A stretch of DNA of 41,778 bases from Phycisphaerales bacterium (GCA_020639095.1 JACKHH010000028.1:1-41778); one strand, 5' to 3'; numbered from the stretch's first letter, positions 1 to 8,286 are shown. Translations and numbers: made by a program. The notes: generated from the letters alone by a model not told the origin.

Positions 1-383
1 ATTCGGACATTTCGTCGGGATTCGCGCCATTGAACGTCGTATTGTCGGCTGAGGTGTCCGGAATCAATACGGCGACGCAGGATCTTTCCGTGTTCTGGGA
101 TCTGGGAGACGGCAATACGTCGGACAGTTTGAGCGTGGCGCACACGTATCAAATTGCCGGACGTTTCCCGATTTCCGTGCAGATCGAGAGCGAATCGTTG
201 ACCGAGCCGTTGCAGAACACGCGTTTCCTCGACGTGTTCAGCACAGCCACGCCGACGCCGACGCCGACCGCGACGCCGGACAACGGGAATGGCGACGGTT
301 CGGGCGGAGTGTGCGGAATCGGTGCGACGGCCGCCATTTGGATGGGGGCGATGTTACTGATTTGGCGGCGCTTGGTGCGGTAG
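1..383 (+). CDS. PKD-domain surface protein, 3' part (5' end outside window)
   Basis: The frame is open from base 3 with no stop upstream, so the gene starts before the window. The visible 127 residues begin with a PKD-like beta-sandwich repeat: SGFAPLNVVLSA, then FWDLGDGNTSD and the strand around HTY. PKD domains are common in secreted or cell-surface proteins of this phylum and mediate protein or polysaccharide contacts. A Pro-Thr linker (TPTPTPTATP) follows, then a Gly/Asn-rich stretch, CGIG, one hydrophobic helix (AAIWMGAMLLIW) and a terminal RRLVR. That order (short motif, membrane helix, basic end) resembles C-terminal sorting signals such as MYXO-CTERM, so I infer cell-surface anchoring. 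The catalytic or binding part, if any, lies outside the window. A strong terminator follows at 442-476. Confidence 0.8.
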   Translation, partial: SDISSGFAPLNVVLSAEVSGINTATQDLSVFWDLGDGNTSDSLSVAHTYQIAGRFPISVQIESESLTEPLQNTRFLDVFSTATPTPTPTATPDNGNGDGSGGVCGIGATAAIWMGAMLLIWRRLVR

Positions 384-441
384 TGCCGAAGCGACTTGCC
401 TAATCGCATTTGATCGTCTGCTACGGCAGGGTATTTGTTTG

Positions 442-476
442 GAAGGTCCGCGCGATGCGCGGGCCTTCTTGCTTTT
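442..476 (+). terminator. Rho-independent terminator after the PKD protein gene
   Basis: GAAGGTCCGCGC (442-453) pairs with GCGCGGGCCTTC (457-468) through 12 base pairs, one of them G-T, around a 3-base loop. It is followed by TTGCTTTTT. It lies 58 bases after the stop of the PKD gene and ahead of the next gene. Confidence 0.85.
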
Positions 477-563
477 TGGGGTTGGGAGCGGTGTTGGTTT
501 CGCGGTGGGGCTGCGTCGGGTAGGCTATTTGCCGTCGCGCGGGGCGCCGCGCGGGGAGCGCAA

Positions 564-800
564 ATGACCCACAGCCCGTTTGACATTTATCGTCTGGTGT
601 TGGTGATCTTCGCGGTCGTTTATCTGTGTACGCTGCTGGTGAGCACGTTGTGGTCGCTGCGCCGCCAGCCGGTGTGGATGTCGCGCAACGCGACGTTCGT
701 GGCGGGTCTGCTCTCGCGGGCGCGGGTGTACCGGCGCGATCTCTTGGAGGTCGCCGGGCTGGTTGCGTTGCTCACGGTGCTCGTGGTGGTGCAGTTGTGA
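564..800 (+). CDS. Small two-helix membrane protein, unknown function
   Basis: This is a 78-residue protein. ATG 564 was chosen because GGGGAG lies just upstream (553-558) and the first membrane helix begins right after it (YRLVLVIFAVVYLCTLLVSTLW). A basic loop with RRQ, RARVYRR and similar residues follows, and a second helix closes the protein (VAGLVALLTVLVVVQL). The loop is likely cytoplasmic by the positive-inside rule. I do not recognise a family. The stop codon directly abuts the next reading frame, which also encodes a membrane-anchored protein, so the two are probably co-transcribed and may work together. Confidence 0.6.
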   Translation: MTHSPFDIYRLVLVIFAVVYLCTLLVSTLWSLRRQPVWMSRNATFVAGLLSRARVYRRDLLEVAGLVALLTVLVVVQL

Positions 801-815
801 TTGCGGGACGCAGTG

Positions 816-1556
816 ATGCTTGATCGCCGGACGCAACCGATGCCGTTGGGCAGTGATCGTGAAGACTCGCAGCTTGCGAATGCTCCGACGACGTTGCATC
901 GCCATCGCGGCGCGTTGCTTGATCTTGCGGAGTGGGCGCAGGTCGACGTTGCGGGCGACGAGCCGGACGGTGTGATCGTTGCGCGCGTCCTGGCTGCGGA
1001 CGCCAAGCCGCTGGAGACGTTGTCGCTGCGCGGGTTACGTTTGCTCGCGGCGCTGAGCGGGCTGCGGCGGGTTGAGCATGATTCGCGGCGGACGTTGCTG
1101 CGGCGCATTCGTCGGGCGCGCGGGTGGCGCGCGTCGCTGCGCACGCATCGCCGGCGGATCATGGGCTCGGTGTTGAGTCGTTTGTTGCACGGCGAGACGG
1201 ACGAACCGCGAGCGCAGGATGAACTGCGTGCGAATCGCGAGCGCGTCAAGCAGCGGATCCAGGACGCGGGCGTCGTGGGCGGCCTCACCGGCGAGTTGCG
1301 CGGAGCCGCGGACACGTACATCGCGGACAAGCTGGACGAGATCGAACTGCGCATCAATCGCAAACTCGATGAGATCGACCTGCGTTTGCGGGCGTGGCGC
1401 GATCGTGAGGTGGCGGTCCGGTTGAAATTGCTCAAGATGACGCTGGTTGTCTCGATTCTTGTGGCGCTGATCAGCCTGGGCTATGATTACTGGCGTCCTC
1501 AAGCGTCGGCGACGGCGAATTCGGCGATTCACAACGTCGCGGATGGCGAAAATTAG
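816..1556 (+). CDS. Hypothetical C-terminally membrane-anchored protein
   Basis: This 246-residue protein has no recognised family. ATG 816 is preceded by GGGAC (805-809) at a suitable distance; TTG 801, directly after the upstream stop, is an alternative that adds five residues. The first half is Arg-rich and probably helical (RRTLLRRIRRARGWR). The second half has a heptad-like amphipathic stretch (DKLDEIELRINRKLDEIDL) that may be a coiled coil. It ends with one hydrophobic helix (LVVSILVALISLGYDYW) and a short polar tail, so it is probably a cytoplasmic protein anchored by its C-terminus. It sits 15 bases after the small membrane protein gene and likely shares its transcript. Confidence 0.6.
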   Translation: MLDRRTQPMPLGSDREDSQLANAPTTLHRHRGALLDLAEWAQVDVAGDEPDGVIVARVLAADAKPLETLSLRGLRLLAALSGLRRVEHDSRRTLLRRIRRARGWRASLRTHRRRIMGSVLSRLLHGETDEPRAQDELRANRERVKQRIQDAGVVGGLTGELRGAADTYIADKLDEIELRINRKLDEIDLRLRAWRDREVAVRLKLLKMTLVVSILVALISLGYDYWRPQASATANSAIHNVADGEN

Positions 1557-1612
1557 AACTGCGCCGCGGCGGGTCCGTGGTTTTCGGGCTCCCGGGCGAT
1601 TGGTAAAACTCC

Positions 1613-2068
1613 ATGTATCGAAAGTTCAGCGAACGCGTTGAAAAGGTTGTGAAGCTCGCGAGCAAGATCGCCCGCGAGTATGAGTTGGAGTACGTCGGCA
1701 CCGAGCACATTCTGCTCGCAATCCGCCGCGACGGTACCGGTCTGGGGGCGAAGGTGCTCGCGGACCGTGGCATCAGCGAGGAGCAGCTCAAAGCCGAGGT
1801 GGACAAGCTCGTCAAGAAGAGCATGGAAGATACGTGGGTGTTCGGCCGTTTGCCGGGCACGCCGCATTTTCGCAATGTCGTAGCCGCCGCCCTTGAGCAG
1901 GCGGAGAAGATGGAAGCCGACATGCTGCGCACCGAGCACCTGCTGCTCGCGCTGCTCAAGGAACACGGCAGCGTGGCGTACGAGGCGCTGCGAAACCTCA
2001 AGTGCGACTACGACAGCGTGCTGGCTGCGGTGACGGAAGCGTCCGGCGATGACGAGACGCTGGCTTGA
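1613..2068 (+). CDS. Stand-alone Clp N-domain (ClpC-type) protein
   Basis: The 151 residues match the double Clp N-terminal repeat of ClpA/ClpC AAA+ chaperones. The first repeat begins FSERVEKVVKLASKIA, with YVGTEHILLAI near residues 28-38. The second has FRNVVAAALEQAEKM and LRTEHLLLALLKE. In ClpC these repeats bind adaptors and substrates. No AAA+ module follows: the frame ends at a normal stop and the next gene is unrelated. Free-standing Clp N-domain proteins exist and are thought to act as adaptors, or by binding degradation signals, but the role here is inferred. ATG 1613 gives a natural N-terminus (MYRKFSERV); no strong ribosome-binding site is visible. Confidence 0.85.
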   Translation: MYRKFSERVEKVVKLASKIAREYELEYVGTEHILLAIRRDGTGLGAKVLADRGISEEQLKAEVDKLVKKSMEDTWVFGRLPGTPHFRNVVAAALEQAEKMEADMLRTEHLLLALLKEHGSVAYEALRNLKCDYDSVLAAVTEASGDDETLA

Positions 2069-2070
2069 TC

Positions 2071-3651
2071 ATGTCGCGCCATTCGCCTGTTCTTGAACCA
2101 CCAAGTCACCAAGGCACCAAGAACAGCAGTTACAAATTACGAATGGATTCTTGGGTGGCACGGACAAGCTTTGCTTGTCCGTGGTTGATTTCGGCTTGCG
2201 CGACTTTATTGATTCGTCCACTGACAAGCAGAGCTTGTCAGTGCCACCCTGTTTGTGGCGTCGTACTCTCCATTCTCTTTATTCTTTCTTCTATTCCACT
2301 CTTGCATGGTTGCGGCGCGCTGCCGGTTGATGCGTTGCCGGATACGGACGCGTCGATTGTTGACGTCTCGCAGTTTTCGCTGGTTGCTCGGATCGCGCAC
2401 ATCAGTGATGCGCAGGTTGTGGATGAGGAGTCGCCGGGGCGGTTCGCCTCAGCAGCCGCATTGAATTCTTCCGCGTGGCGGCCTCAGGAACGCTACAGCG
2501 TTCATCTGCTCGATGGGACGATTCGCGCGGTGAATGCGTACCATGCGCAGGTCGCGCCGGTTGATTTTCTGATCCATACCGGCGACGCGGCTGACAATGA
2601 TCAACTCAACGAGGTCCGCTGGTTTCTCGATTGCTTCGACGGCAAGATTATCGATCCGCTGACCGGGGTCGATGACCGTGCGCCCGCGGACCGCGGCCCG
2701 CCGGAGCTTGATCCGCACGTGCCGTTTCGGGCTGAAGGGCTCTATCGGACTGGTACACACGGGGATGCGGCGACGATTCCCTGGTACGCGGTGATGGGCA
2801 ACCATGACCGCTACGCCGTAGGCGTCTTCCCAATCATCTCGGGGCTGGACGGCGGACTGTTCTCACCGCTGCCGGCTGGTCTGCGCTTGGGGTTGTTTCT
2901 GCCCGTGGTGCTGGTGCCGGAAGGCGCACTGGCGTACGGGCCAGTCACGCCCGCGCACCCGGGACCACCGCCGGAGCTGTTGCTGCCATCGTTGGTGATG
3001 CCCAATCCGGATCGGCGCTTCGTGACGATGGACGAGGTGCTGGCGATGCATCGCGCGACGGTGACCGGACCAGGCGGGCACGGGTTCGGCACTTCCGGGC
3101 GGTCGTGGTACGCGGTGAATCCGGTGCCGGGGCTGCGGTTGATCGTGCTGGATACGAGTGTGGCTGCCTTCACCGTGCCCGCAGGCGTCTATGACGCGGG
3201 TGCGATTGTGCCTGAGCAGGTTGCGTTTCTTAAGGACGAGATCGCAGCCGCGGAGGCTGCGGACGAGTTGGTGATCGTTGCGACGCACCATCCGAGCGAG
3301 ACGCTCTCGGCGACGTTGGGAACGGCGCTGTCCGGTGCGCAGCTCGTTGCGTTGCTGAACGCGCACCCTTGCGTGGTGGCGCATTTGGCGGGGCATACGC
3401 ATCGGCAGCGGATCGTGGATCGCGGCGGGTATCTGGAGGTCGAGACGGGTGCGATCATCGACTGGCCACAGGAGGGGCGGATTATTGAGGTCTGGCGCGC
3501 GGGGGATGATGTCGAGCTGCGTTACACCACGATCTCACACCTCTATACGGGCAGTGCGTTTTCCGGGGTTGAACTGAATGTTGATGATCCACTGTTGGAG
3601 ATGCGCCGCGTTGCCTTTCAGTTGGCGGTTGAACGGGCCGGGGGGCTTTGA
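2071..3651 (+). CDS. Lipoprotein calcineurin-like metallophosphoesterase
   Basis: The core carries the metallophosphoesterase signature: ISDAQ, HTGDAADND, MGNHDRY, VATHHPSE and LAGHTHRQR, which supply the two-metal ligands. The first motif reads D-A-Q rather than the usual D-x-H, as in some secreted members. Substrate is unknown; phosphodiesters or phosphomonoesters are the family norm. A hydrophobic segment (VVLSILFILSSIPLL) followed by HGC predicts a lipoprotein, with the acylated Cys at about residue 81 counting from ATG 2071. The true start is uncertain. The frame runs through repeat DNA (2094-2249), so the first 60 or so codons may be non-coding, with in-frame ATG 2143, TTG 2185 or TTG 2209 as alternatives. 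Confidence 0.8.
   Translation: MSRHSPVLEPPSHQGTKNSSYKLRMDSWVARTSFACPWLISACATLLIRPLTSRACQCHPVCGVVLSILFILSSIPLLHGCGALPVDALPDTDASIVDVSQFSLVARIAHISDAQVVDEESPGRFASAAALNSSAWRPQERYSVHLLDGTIRAVNAYHAQVAPVDFLIHTGDAADNDQLNEVRWFLDCFDGKIIDPLTGVDDRAPADRGPPELDPHVPFRAEGLYRTGTHGDAATIPWYAVMGNHDRYAVGVFPIISGLDGGLFSPLPAGLRLGLFLPVVLVPEGALAYGPVTPAHPGPPPELLLPSLVMPNPDRRFVTMDEVLAMHRATVTGPGGHGFGTSGRSWYAVNPVPGLRLIVLDTSVAAFTVPAGVYDAGAIVPEQVAFLKDEIAAAEAADELVIVATHHPSETLSATLGTALSGAQLVALLNAHPCVVAHLAGHTHRQRIVDRGGYLEVETGAIIDWPQEGRIIEVWRAGDDVELRYTTISHLYTGSAFSGVELNVDDPLLEMRRVAFQLAVERAGGL
2153..2249 (+). repeat. REPIN-like pair of opposed palindromes
   Basis: GGGTGGCACGGACAAGC, a 3-base loop and GCTTGTCCGTG make one palindrome (2153-2183). 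A second (2219-2249) has CACTGACAAGC, AGA and GCTTGTCAGTG, then CCACCC. The two lie in opposite orientation 35 bases apart, so the outer GGGTGGCA/TGCCACCC ends also pair. A reverse-complement version of the whole arrangement occurs at 37315-37438. It falls inside the apparent reading frame of the metallophosphoesterase, before its lipoprotein signal. Confidence 0.8.
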
Positions 3652-3972
3652 TGTTCTGGTCTTGAACCACCTAGGCTGCACTGCACCAGGAACGGTAGCC
3701 ACGACTTATGGGCTTGCAGGTTATCAATTGGTCTTGCGGGCAGTAGGTTACGCTCAGGGGCTGCACGTAACAGCGCACCGTGGGTGTGGGGCTGAAACGA
3801 CACGCCCGTCTGGTTGATGTCCGATAGCTGCTGGGACAATCCTGTCGATTTGCCTCGCCCCAACGCTTGACGGCAGCTCGCTCGTTCATGCCAGCCCTGG
3901 GTCGAGATGTACGCTTTTTTGCGGTGGGACCTCGCGGAAATGGGAATCGATTTTTGCGCGGGGGTGGCTAAT
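3652..3972. other. 321-base gap without a supported gene
   Basis: The gap lies between the metallophosphoesterase and scpB. Short frames exist on both strands but none has a ribosome-binding site or a recognisable product. It begins with a degenerate copy of the GAACCACC...CACCA...GAAC motif also seen near 2094 and 21855. Its base composition is lower in GC than the flanks, which suggests a non-coding remnant. Confidence 0.5.
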
Positions 3973-4686
3973 ATGCGGGTTATGGAAGAAGTGATCGAGA
4001 AGAACGACACGGTAGACGATACGGGCGACGCGGTGCTGGGGTCGCAGGACGACTTGGCTGACGGTGTGGTCGAAGACGATGCGGTGATCGAGAACGACGC
4101 GGGCGAGGACGTGGTGAGCGGTGATGCGCCGGCTCGGCCTGCGGACGCTGCCGTCGAGATCAGCACGGAGTCGGTGGTCGAAGCCATCCTCTTCGCGACG
4201 GACGCGCCGCTATCGGCCAAGAAGATCGCGCAGATCCTCGGCGTGGGCGATGCCCGCGACGTGAAGAACCACATCGCCGCGCTCAACGAGCGGTATGCCA
4301 AGACCGGGCGAGCATTTCGCATTGAGGAGATCGCCAAGGGCTACCAGATGCTGACGCTGCCGGCGTACAACAATTGGCTCAAGCAGGTGCTGCGCATCCG
4401 CGAGGAGACCAAGCTGAGCGGTGCGGCGCTTGAGACGCTGGCGATCGTCGCGTACAAGCAGCCGATCCTGCGCGTGGATGTCGAGGTGATTCGCGGGGTT
4501 GCGTGCGGCGAGATGATCAATCGCCTGCGCGAGATGAACCTGGTGAAGATCGTCGGTCGGGCGGAGGAGATTGGCCGGCCCATGTTGTACGGAACGACGA
4601 AACACTTCCTTGAGGTGTTCGGGCTGGGGTCGCTGGAGGACCTGCCGAAGTCCGAGGAACTCGCGCCACCGGCGACGAAGGAATAG
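3973..4686 (+). CDS. scpB: Segregation and condensation protein ScpB
   Basis: ScpB is the winged-helix kleisin-associated subunit of the bacterial SMC condensin complex. Family features are STESVVEAILFATDAPLSAKKIAQILG, the repeated winged-helix segments, and the conserved stretch LETLAIVAYKQPILRVDVEVIRG with GRAEEIGRPMLYGTT near the end. The N-terminus carries an acidic Asp/Glu/Val-rich extension of about 60 residues that is not part of the core. ATG 3973 was chosen because GGGGGTGG lies just upstream; ATG 3982 is possible, and the longer frame from 3907 adds residues unlike the family. The partner gene scpA is not in the window, which is unusual, since scpA and scpB are often adjacent. Confidence 0.92.
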   Translation: MRVMEEVIEKNDTVDDTGDAVLGSQDDLADGVVEDDAVIENDAGEDVVSGDAPARPADAAVEISTESVVEAILFATDAPLSAKKIAQILGVGDARDVKNHIAALNERYAKTGRAFRIEEIAKGYQMLTLPAYNNWLKQVLRIREETKLSGAALETLAIVAYKQPILRVDVEVIRGVACGEMINRLREMNLVKIVGRAEEIGRPMLYGTTKHFLEVFGLGSLEDLPKSEELAPPATKE

Positions 4687-4734
4687 GCGACGCATGGGGC
4701 GTTCGCCTGGCTGTCAGGGGGGAACGCGTCACAC

Positions 4735-6234
4735 GTGTCGAACTCGCAACCACCACAACTCATTCCCACCGGCGAAGCCACCGCGATCCTGCCGGTCGCG
4801 GGCGGTAAGCACAAACCGATTACCGTCATCGGGACGGAAGCGATCCGCGCGACGTTTGATCCCGGGTGTTTGCAGCAGGCCGTGAACACGCGCACGGCGC
4901 CGGGTGTGTCGCAGGTGGTGCTCAATCCCGATGCGCATATTGGATATGGCGCGCCGGTGGGGTGCGTGATGGCGTCGCCGTCGCACATCTATCCCGGGCC
5001 GGTGGGCGTGGACATCAAGTGCTCGATGAGCCTGCTGCAACTCGACATTCCTGCGGACGCGGTCGCGGAGCGCAAGACGCGGCGGGCGCTCATCGACGCG
5101 ATCTGCGCGCGCACGCCGACGGGCGCGGGCAAGGGGCAGCGTGACGTGCCGAAGGCGCGGGCGGTGTCGCCGGCGCAGGGGCGGCGCGTGGCGGCGGAGG
5201 GGGCGTCGGCTGGCGTGTGCGCGGAGTTGGGAATTCCTATAGCGTGGGCTGACCGCTGCGAGGACGCGGTGCATACCGGCCATGACGGGACGGGGGAAGC
5301 GCTCGCGGAACGGCTTGAGGTGGTGCTGCGCTCGCCGGGGATGAAGAAGTTCGACGAGAAAATGCGTCAACTCGGGTCGTACGGCGGGGGGAATCACTTC
5401 GGCGAGTGCGAGGTGGTGCGGGTCGCGGACACGCGGCAGGCGCGGGACACCGCTCGGGTGTTCGGGTTGCGTGATGGGCAGGTTGCGTTTCTTTCGCACT
5501 GCGGGTCGCGCGGGTTCGGGCATAACCTGGCGATGGGTCAGTTTCGCGCGATGCAGCAGAAGTTCGCGGAGTGGCGAATTCCCTTTCCCGGCGATGACAA
5601 GGAGTTGTGCTATGCGCCGCTGGGGTCGCCGGAGGCGAACGACTATCTCGACGACATGGCGCTGGGCGCGAACTTCGCGACGGTGAACCACCTGCTGATC
5701 AACGCGCTGGTGCTCGAAGCGTTTCAGGAGGTGTTCCCCGGGGCGCACGGGTCGCTGGTGTACTTCATCAGCCACAACATCGCGCGGCAGGAGACGGTTG
5801 AGAACAAGACGATGTGGGTGATGCGCAAGGGGGCGACGCGCGCGTTCCCCGGTGGGCACCCGGCGCTTGCGCGGACGCCGTTTGCGCAGACGGGCCATCC
5901 GATTCTGTTGCCGGGCGATCCGCAGCGCGGGTCAGCCGTCATGGTCGCGGAGGCGGGGGCGAAGCTGAGTTGCTATAGCGTGAATCATGGAGCCGGTCGC
6001 ATCATGGCGCGGCGGCGCGCGATGCGCGAGCTCGACCAGGCGGCTGTTAACCGCTCGTTCGCGACGCAGGACATTCTCACGAACTGTCGCAACTATCCGA
6101 AGGATGAAGCGCCGGACGCGTACAAGGATTTCAACGAGGTGCTGCGTTCGGTGAAGCTGGCGGGGTTGGCGTCGGAGGTGGCGCGGTTGAAGGCGCGGTT
6201 CGTGATCAAGGACGCGTCGGCTGCGGATGATTGA
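4735..6234 (+). CDS. rtcB: RtcB-family RNA ligase
   Basis: RtcB joins RNA 2',3'-cyclic phosphate or 3'-phosphate ends to 5'-OH ends using GTP and Mn2+, in tRNA splicing or RNA repair. Visible motifs are NPDAHIGYGAPVG (residues 64-76), GVDIKC (91-96, metal-binding Asp93 and Cys96), GGGNHF (217-222), HCGSRG (255-260), ISHN, RKGATRAFP (from 364) and HGAGR (418-422), where the His is the residue guanylylated in characterised RtcB. The loop usually reading PGSMGTxSY is PGDPQRGSAVM here, pointing to a divergent subfamily. GTG 4735 follows an AGGGGGG site. Length (499) is near the family's upper range. It lies 48 bases after scpB; no archease gene is next to it. Confidence 0.9.
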   Translation: MSNSQPPQLIPTGEATAILPVAGGKHKPITVIGTEAIRATFDPGCLQQAVNTRTAPGVSQVVLNPDAHIGYGAPVGCVMASPSHIYPGPVGVDIKCSMSLLQLDIPADAVAERKTRRALIDAICARTPTGAGKGQRDVPKARAVSPAQGRRVAAEGASAGVCAELGIPIAWADRCEDAVHTGHDGTGEALAERLEVVLRSPGMKKFDEKMRQLGSYGGGNHFGECEVVRVADTRQARDTARVFGLRDGQVAFLSHCGSRGFGHNLAMGQFRAMQQKFAEWRIPFPGDDKELCYAPLGSPEANDYLDDMALGANFATVNHLLINALVLEAFQEVFPGAHGSLVYFISHNIARQETVENKTMWVMRKGATRAFPGGHPALARTPFAQTGHPILLPGDPQRGSAVMVAEAGAKLSCYSVNHGAGRIMARRRAMRELDQAAVNRSFATQDILTNCRNYPKDEAPDAYKDFNEVLRSVKLAGLASEVARLKARFVIKDASAADD

Positions 6235-6273
6235 TACTTGTCGGGAACGTGCAATGAGGGCATTGCCAAGCCT

Positions 6274-6379
6274 CCCTCTCCGTGCGGGAGAGGTACGGGG
6301 CGGGTGGATCGGAAGCGGTTGCCGCGCTATCGGAGGCCCTCGCTGTTTGTCCCCACCCGACCTCCCCCAGAGGGGGAGG
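6274..6379. repeat. Paired GC-rich hairpins between rtcB and the DsrE-like gene
   Basis: CCTCTCC...GGAGAGG (6274-6292) and CCTCCCCC-AGA-GGGGGAGG (6361-6379) are two palindromes. Between them, CGGGTGG (6301-6307) can pair with CCACCCG, so the whole forms a larger imperfect inverted repeat. This resembles a REPIN or MITE rather than a simple terminator. The two flanking genes converge on it, so it may also stop transcription. Confidence 0.6.
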
Positions 6380-6443
6380 CGTATGTCGGACGGCATCCGG
6401 GGTGTATTTTGCGCCCGTTTGCCTGCGGGCGACGCGATGCTGA

Positions 6444-6779
6444 TCAGATCGTGATGACCTTGTCGGCGTGGTCCATTTCTTTGAGGATGGCGTCCATCGA
6501 TCCGATGTCGCCGATGCGGATGCGCTCGCGGAGGTCGAAGTGATCGACGCAGGTGCCGCAGGCGATGAGGTCGACGCCTTGTTGCTCGATGGCTGCGAGC
6601 GCGGGCAGGTGCGGCGAGCCTTCCGCGAGGACCTTGACGCCGCCGTTGTAGAAGACGATCGCCTCGATGCCGCGCACGCCGCTGTGTACCTTTCCAAATA
6701 GCGTTTGCAGGATTCTTGCGCCGAGCGTGTCGTCGCCTGAGCCCATGGTGTCGCGGTTGATTACCAGAAGTGTTTTCAT
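6444..6779 (-). CDS. DsrE/YedF-like sulfur-relay family protein
   Basis: The 111-residue protein has the DsrE-like fold: LLVINRDTMGSGDDTLG at the N-terminus, IVFYNGGVKVLAEGS in the middle, and LIACGTCVDHFDL at about residues 72-84, which supplies the conserved cysteines. It most resembles the C-terminal domain of YedF-type proteins linked to selenium or sulfur metabolism. The N-terminal TusA/SirA domain of full YedF is absent, so this is a single-domain version. Its role (sulfur or selenium transfer, or small-molecule binding) is inferred. It lies 100 bases after the histidine kinase gene on the same strand and could be a late gene of that operon. Confidence 0.75.
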   Translation of the reverse strand: MKTLLVINRDTMGSGDDTLGARILQTLFGKVHSGVRGIEAIVFYNGGVKVLAEGSPHLPALAAIEQQGVDLIACGTCVDHFDLRERIRIGDIGSMDAILKEMDHADKVITI

Positions 6780-6879
6780 TCCTCAGGAGTCCTTTTTGGG
6801 GCTGTGAACCATGCTCGGCACTTGCCGAATGGGTGCTCGGCGGGCGACAGGCACCTGGGCACCGGGGCCTATTCGAGGG

Positions 6880-8286
6880 CTACAGGGTGATCGCAATCGA
6901 AAACGCACCGTGCATTTGCGAAGTCGCGTGAATCTCGCCGCCGAGACGCTCAACGATACTTTTGCACAATGGTAACCCCAATCCACAGTGTGAGCCACTG
7001 CCCGCGCGTGAGGTGTCGCCGCGCCAGAAGCGCTCGAATACGCGCGGCGTGTCTTCAGGCGCGACGCGACTTCCCGTGTTCGTGATTGTCAAGAACGAAT
7101 TGTACGCTTCGTGTTTCGTCGCAATGGTAATCCGGCCGCCATGGTCCACGTGGCGTACGGCGTTGTCGATGAGGTTGCCCACGACGACGCGCAACTTGTC
7201 CGGGTCCGTTGATACCAGGTGTGACTGGTTCACGTCCCAGACGACCGTCAGCTTCTTATCGTCCGCGTACCGTTCGAACGGCTTCCACGCGTCTTTGAGG
7301 AGATCAGCGAGTTTGACCGTTGATTTCTCGACGTTCGCGCTTCCGGCGTCCATGCGTGCGAGCATGAGCAGCATTTCCACGAGGTCCTGTGTGGACCGGC
7401 AAATGTGCAGACACTTGTCGAGCGCGGCGCGATACTGCTCCGCATCGCGCTCGCGCGACAATATCACTTCCGCGGTGGCGCGAATGCCCGCGAGCGGTGT
7501 GCGCAGTTCGTGCGCCACGTTTGCGGTCAGCGCTTTTTCTCGATCAAAAGCGTCGGCGAGTCGAACGAGCAGTTCGTTCAGCCGCCTAATGACGGGCTGC
7601 AACTCATTCGGAGCGGTGGCTCGGTCGATTACCGCCGACAGGCTGCTCTCGTCGACCCGGCTGATGGCTTCCGCGAGGTCGCTGACAGGGCGCAGTCCGG
7701 CGCGCACCGTTACGAGCAAGACGGCAATGGTTAGCGTCAAGGCGCAAAGCCCGACGACGAGCATGCCGAAGCGCAGACGGTCGAGCACACCTTGCAGGTC
7801 CAGCGTATCGCGCGCGAGCCAGAGCGTCAGCTTGGGTGCTTCGTCCGGTTGCGGATGGTCCTCTTCGCTGCGCGGCGTAAAGGTGATGTGTGCCAGTCGG
7901 CCTGGCCTGCCGTCGGGAAGAAGGGCGCTAATGGTTGATGATTCGTTGATCCGCCCATTGGGCAGGGCAAGCGCCCGATCGCCGAGAGACTGCGAGCGGG
8001 CGACGAGGGCGCCATCGGGCAGGCGGATCTCGAAGTATTCCGGACGGTCGGCACCGGAAAACTCCATCAACTTGACGTCGCCAATTTCCACTTCGTACGC
8101 ATCGCCCTCCTGCTCGACGAGATTCGCGAGTGTCCGCGCCTTGGAGTGTAGCGTTGCATCGAACTCGGCAAGCAGCGCAGATTTGATGACGGCGTGCAGC
8201 ACGACGCCCGAGACAATGAGGACGACCGCGGTGCCGAGTGTCGTACCGCACAGCAACCGGGTTTGCAGAGAACGCGCCATGGTCAT
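6880..8286 (-). CDS. Sensor histidine kinase (heavy-metal-sensor-like)
   Basis: This is a 468-residue inner-membrane kinase. It has an N-terminal helix (VVLIVSGVVLHAVIKSALL), a periplasmic sensor of roughly 130 residues, a second helix (FGMLVVGLCALTLTIAVLLVTV), a HAMP region, the H-box VAHELRTPLAGI, the N-box NLIDNAVRHVDHGG and a GLGLPLCKSIVERLGG ATP lid. The G1 box reads TNTGSRVAPED, with Asn where many kinases have Asp; this and FERFWRGDTSR are typical of CusS-like heavy-metal kinases. ATG 8286 overlaps the stop of the response regulator gene by four bases (ATGA), showing translational coupling. The stimulus is unknown; the PepSY gene upstream may encode part of the sensing system. Confidence 0.92.
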   Translation of the reverse strand: MTMARSLQTRLLCGTTLGTAVVLIVSGVVLHAVIKSALLAEFDATLHSKARTLANLVEQEGDAYEVEIGDVKLMEFSGADRPEYFEIRLPDGALVARSQSLGDRALALPNGRINESSTISALLPDGRPGRLAHITFTPRSEEDHPQPDEAPKLTLWLARDTLDLQGVLDRLRFGMLVVGLCALTLTIAVLLVTVRAGLRPVSDLAEAISRVDESSLSAVIDRATAPNELQPVIRRLNELLVRLADAFDREKALTANVAHELRTPLAGIRATAEVILSRERDAEQYRAALDKCLHICRSTQDLVEMLLMLARMDAGSANVEKSTVKLADLLKDAWKPFERYADDKKLTVVWDVNQSHLVSTDPDKLRVVVGNLIDNAVRHVDHGGRITIATKHEAYNSFLTITNTGSRVAPEDTPRVFERFWRGDTSRAGSGSHCGLGLPLCKSIVERLGGEIHATSQMHGAFSIAITL

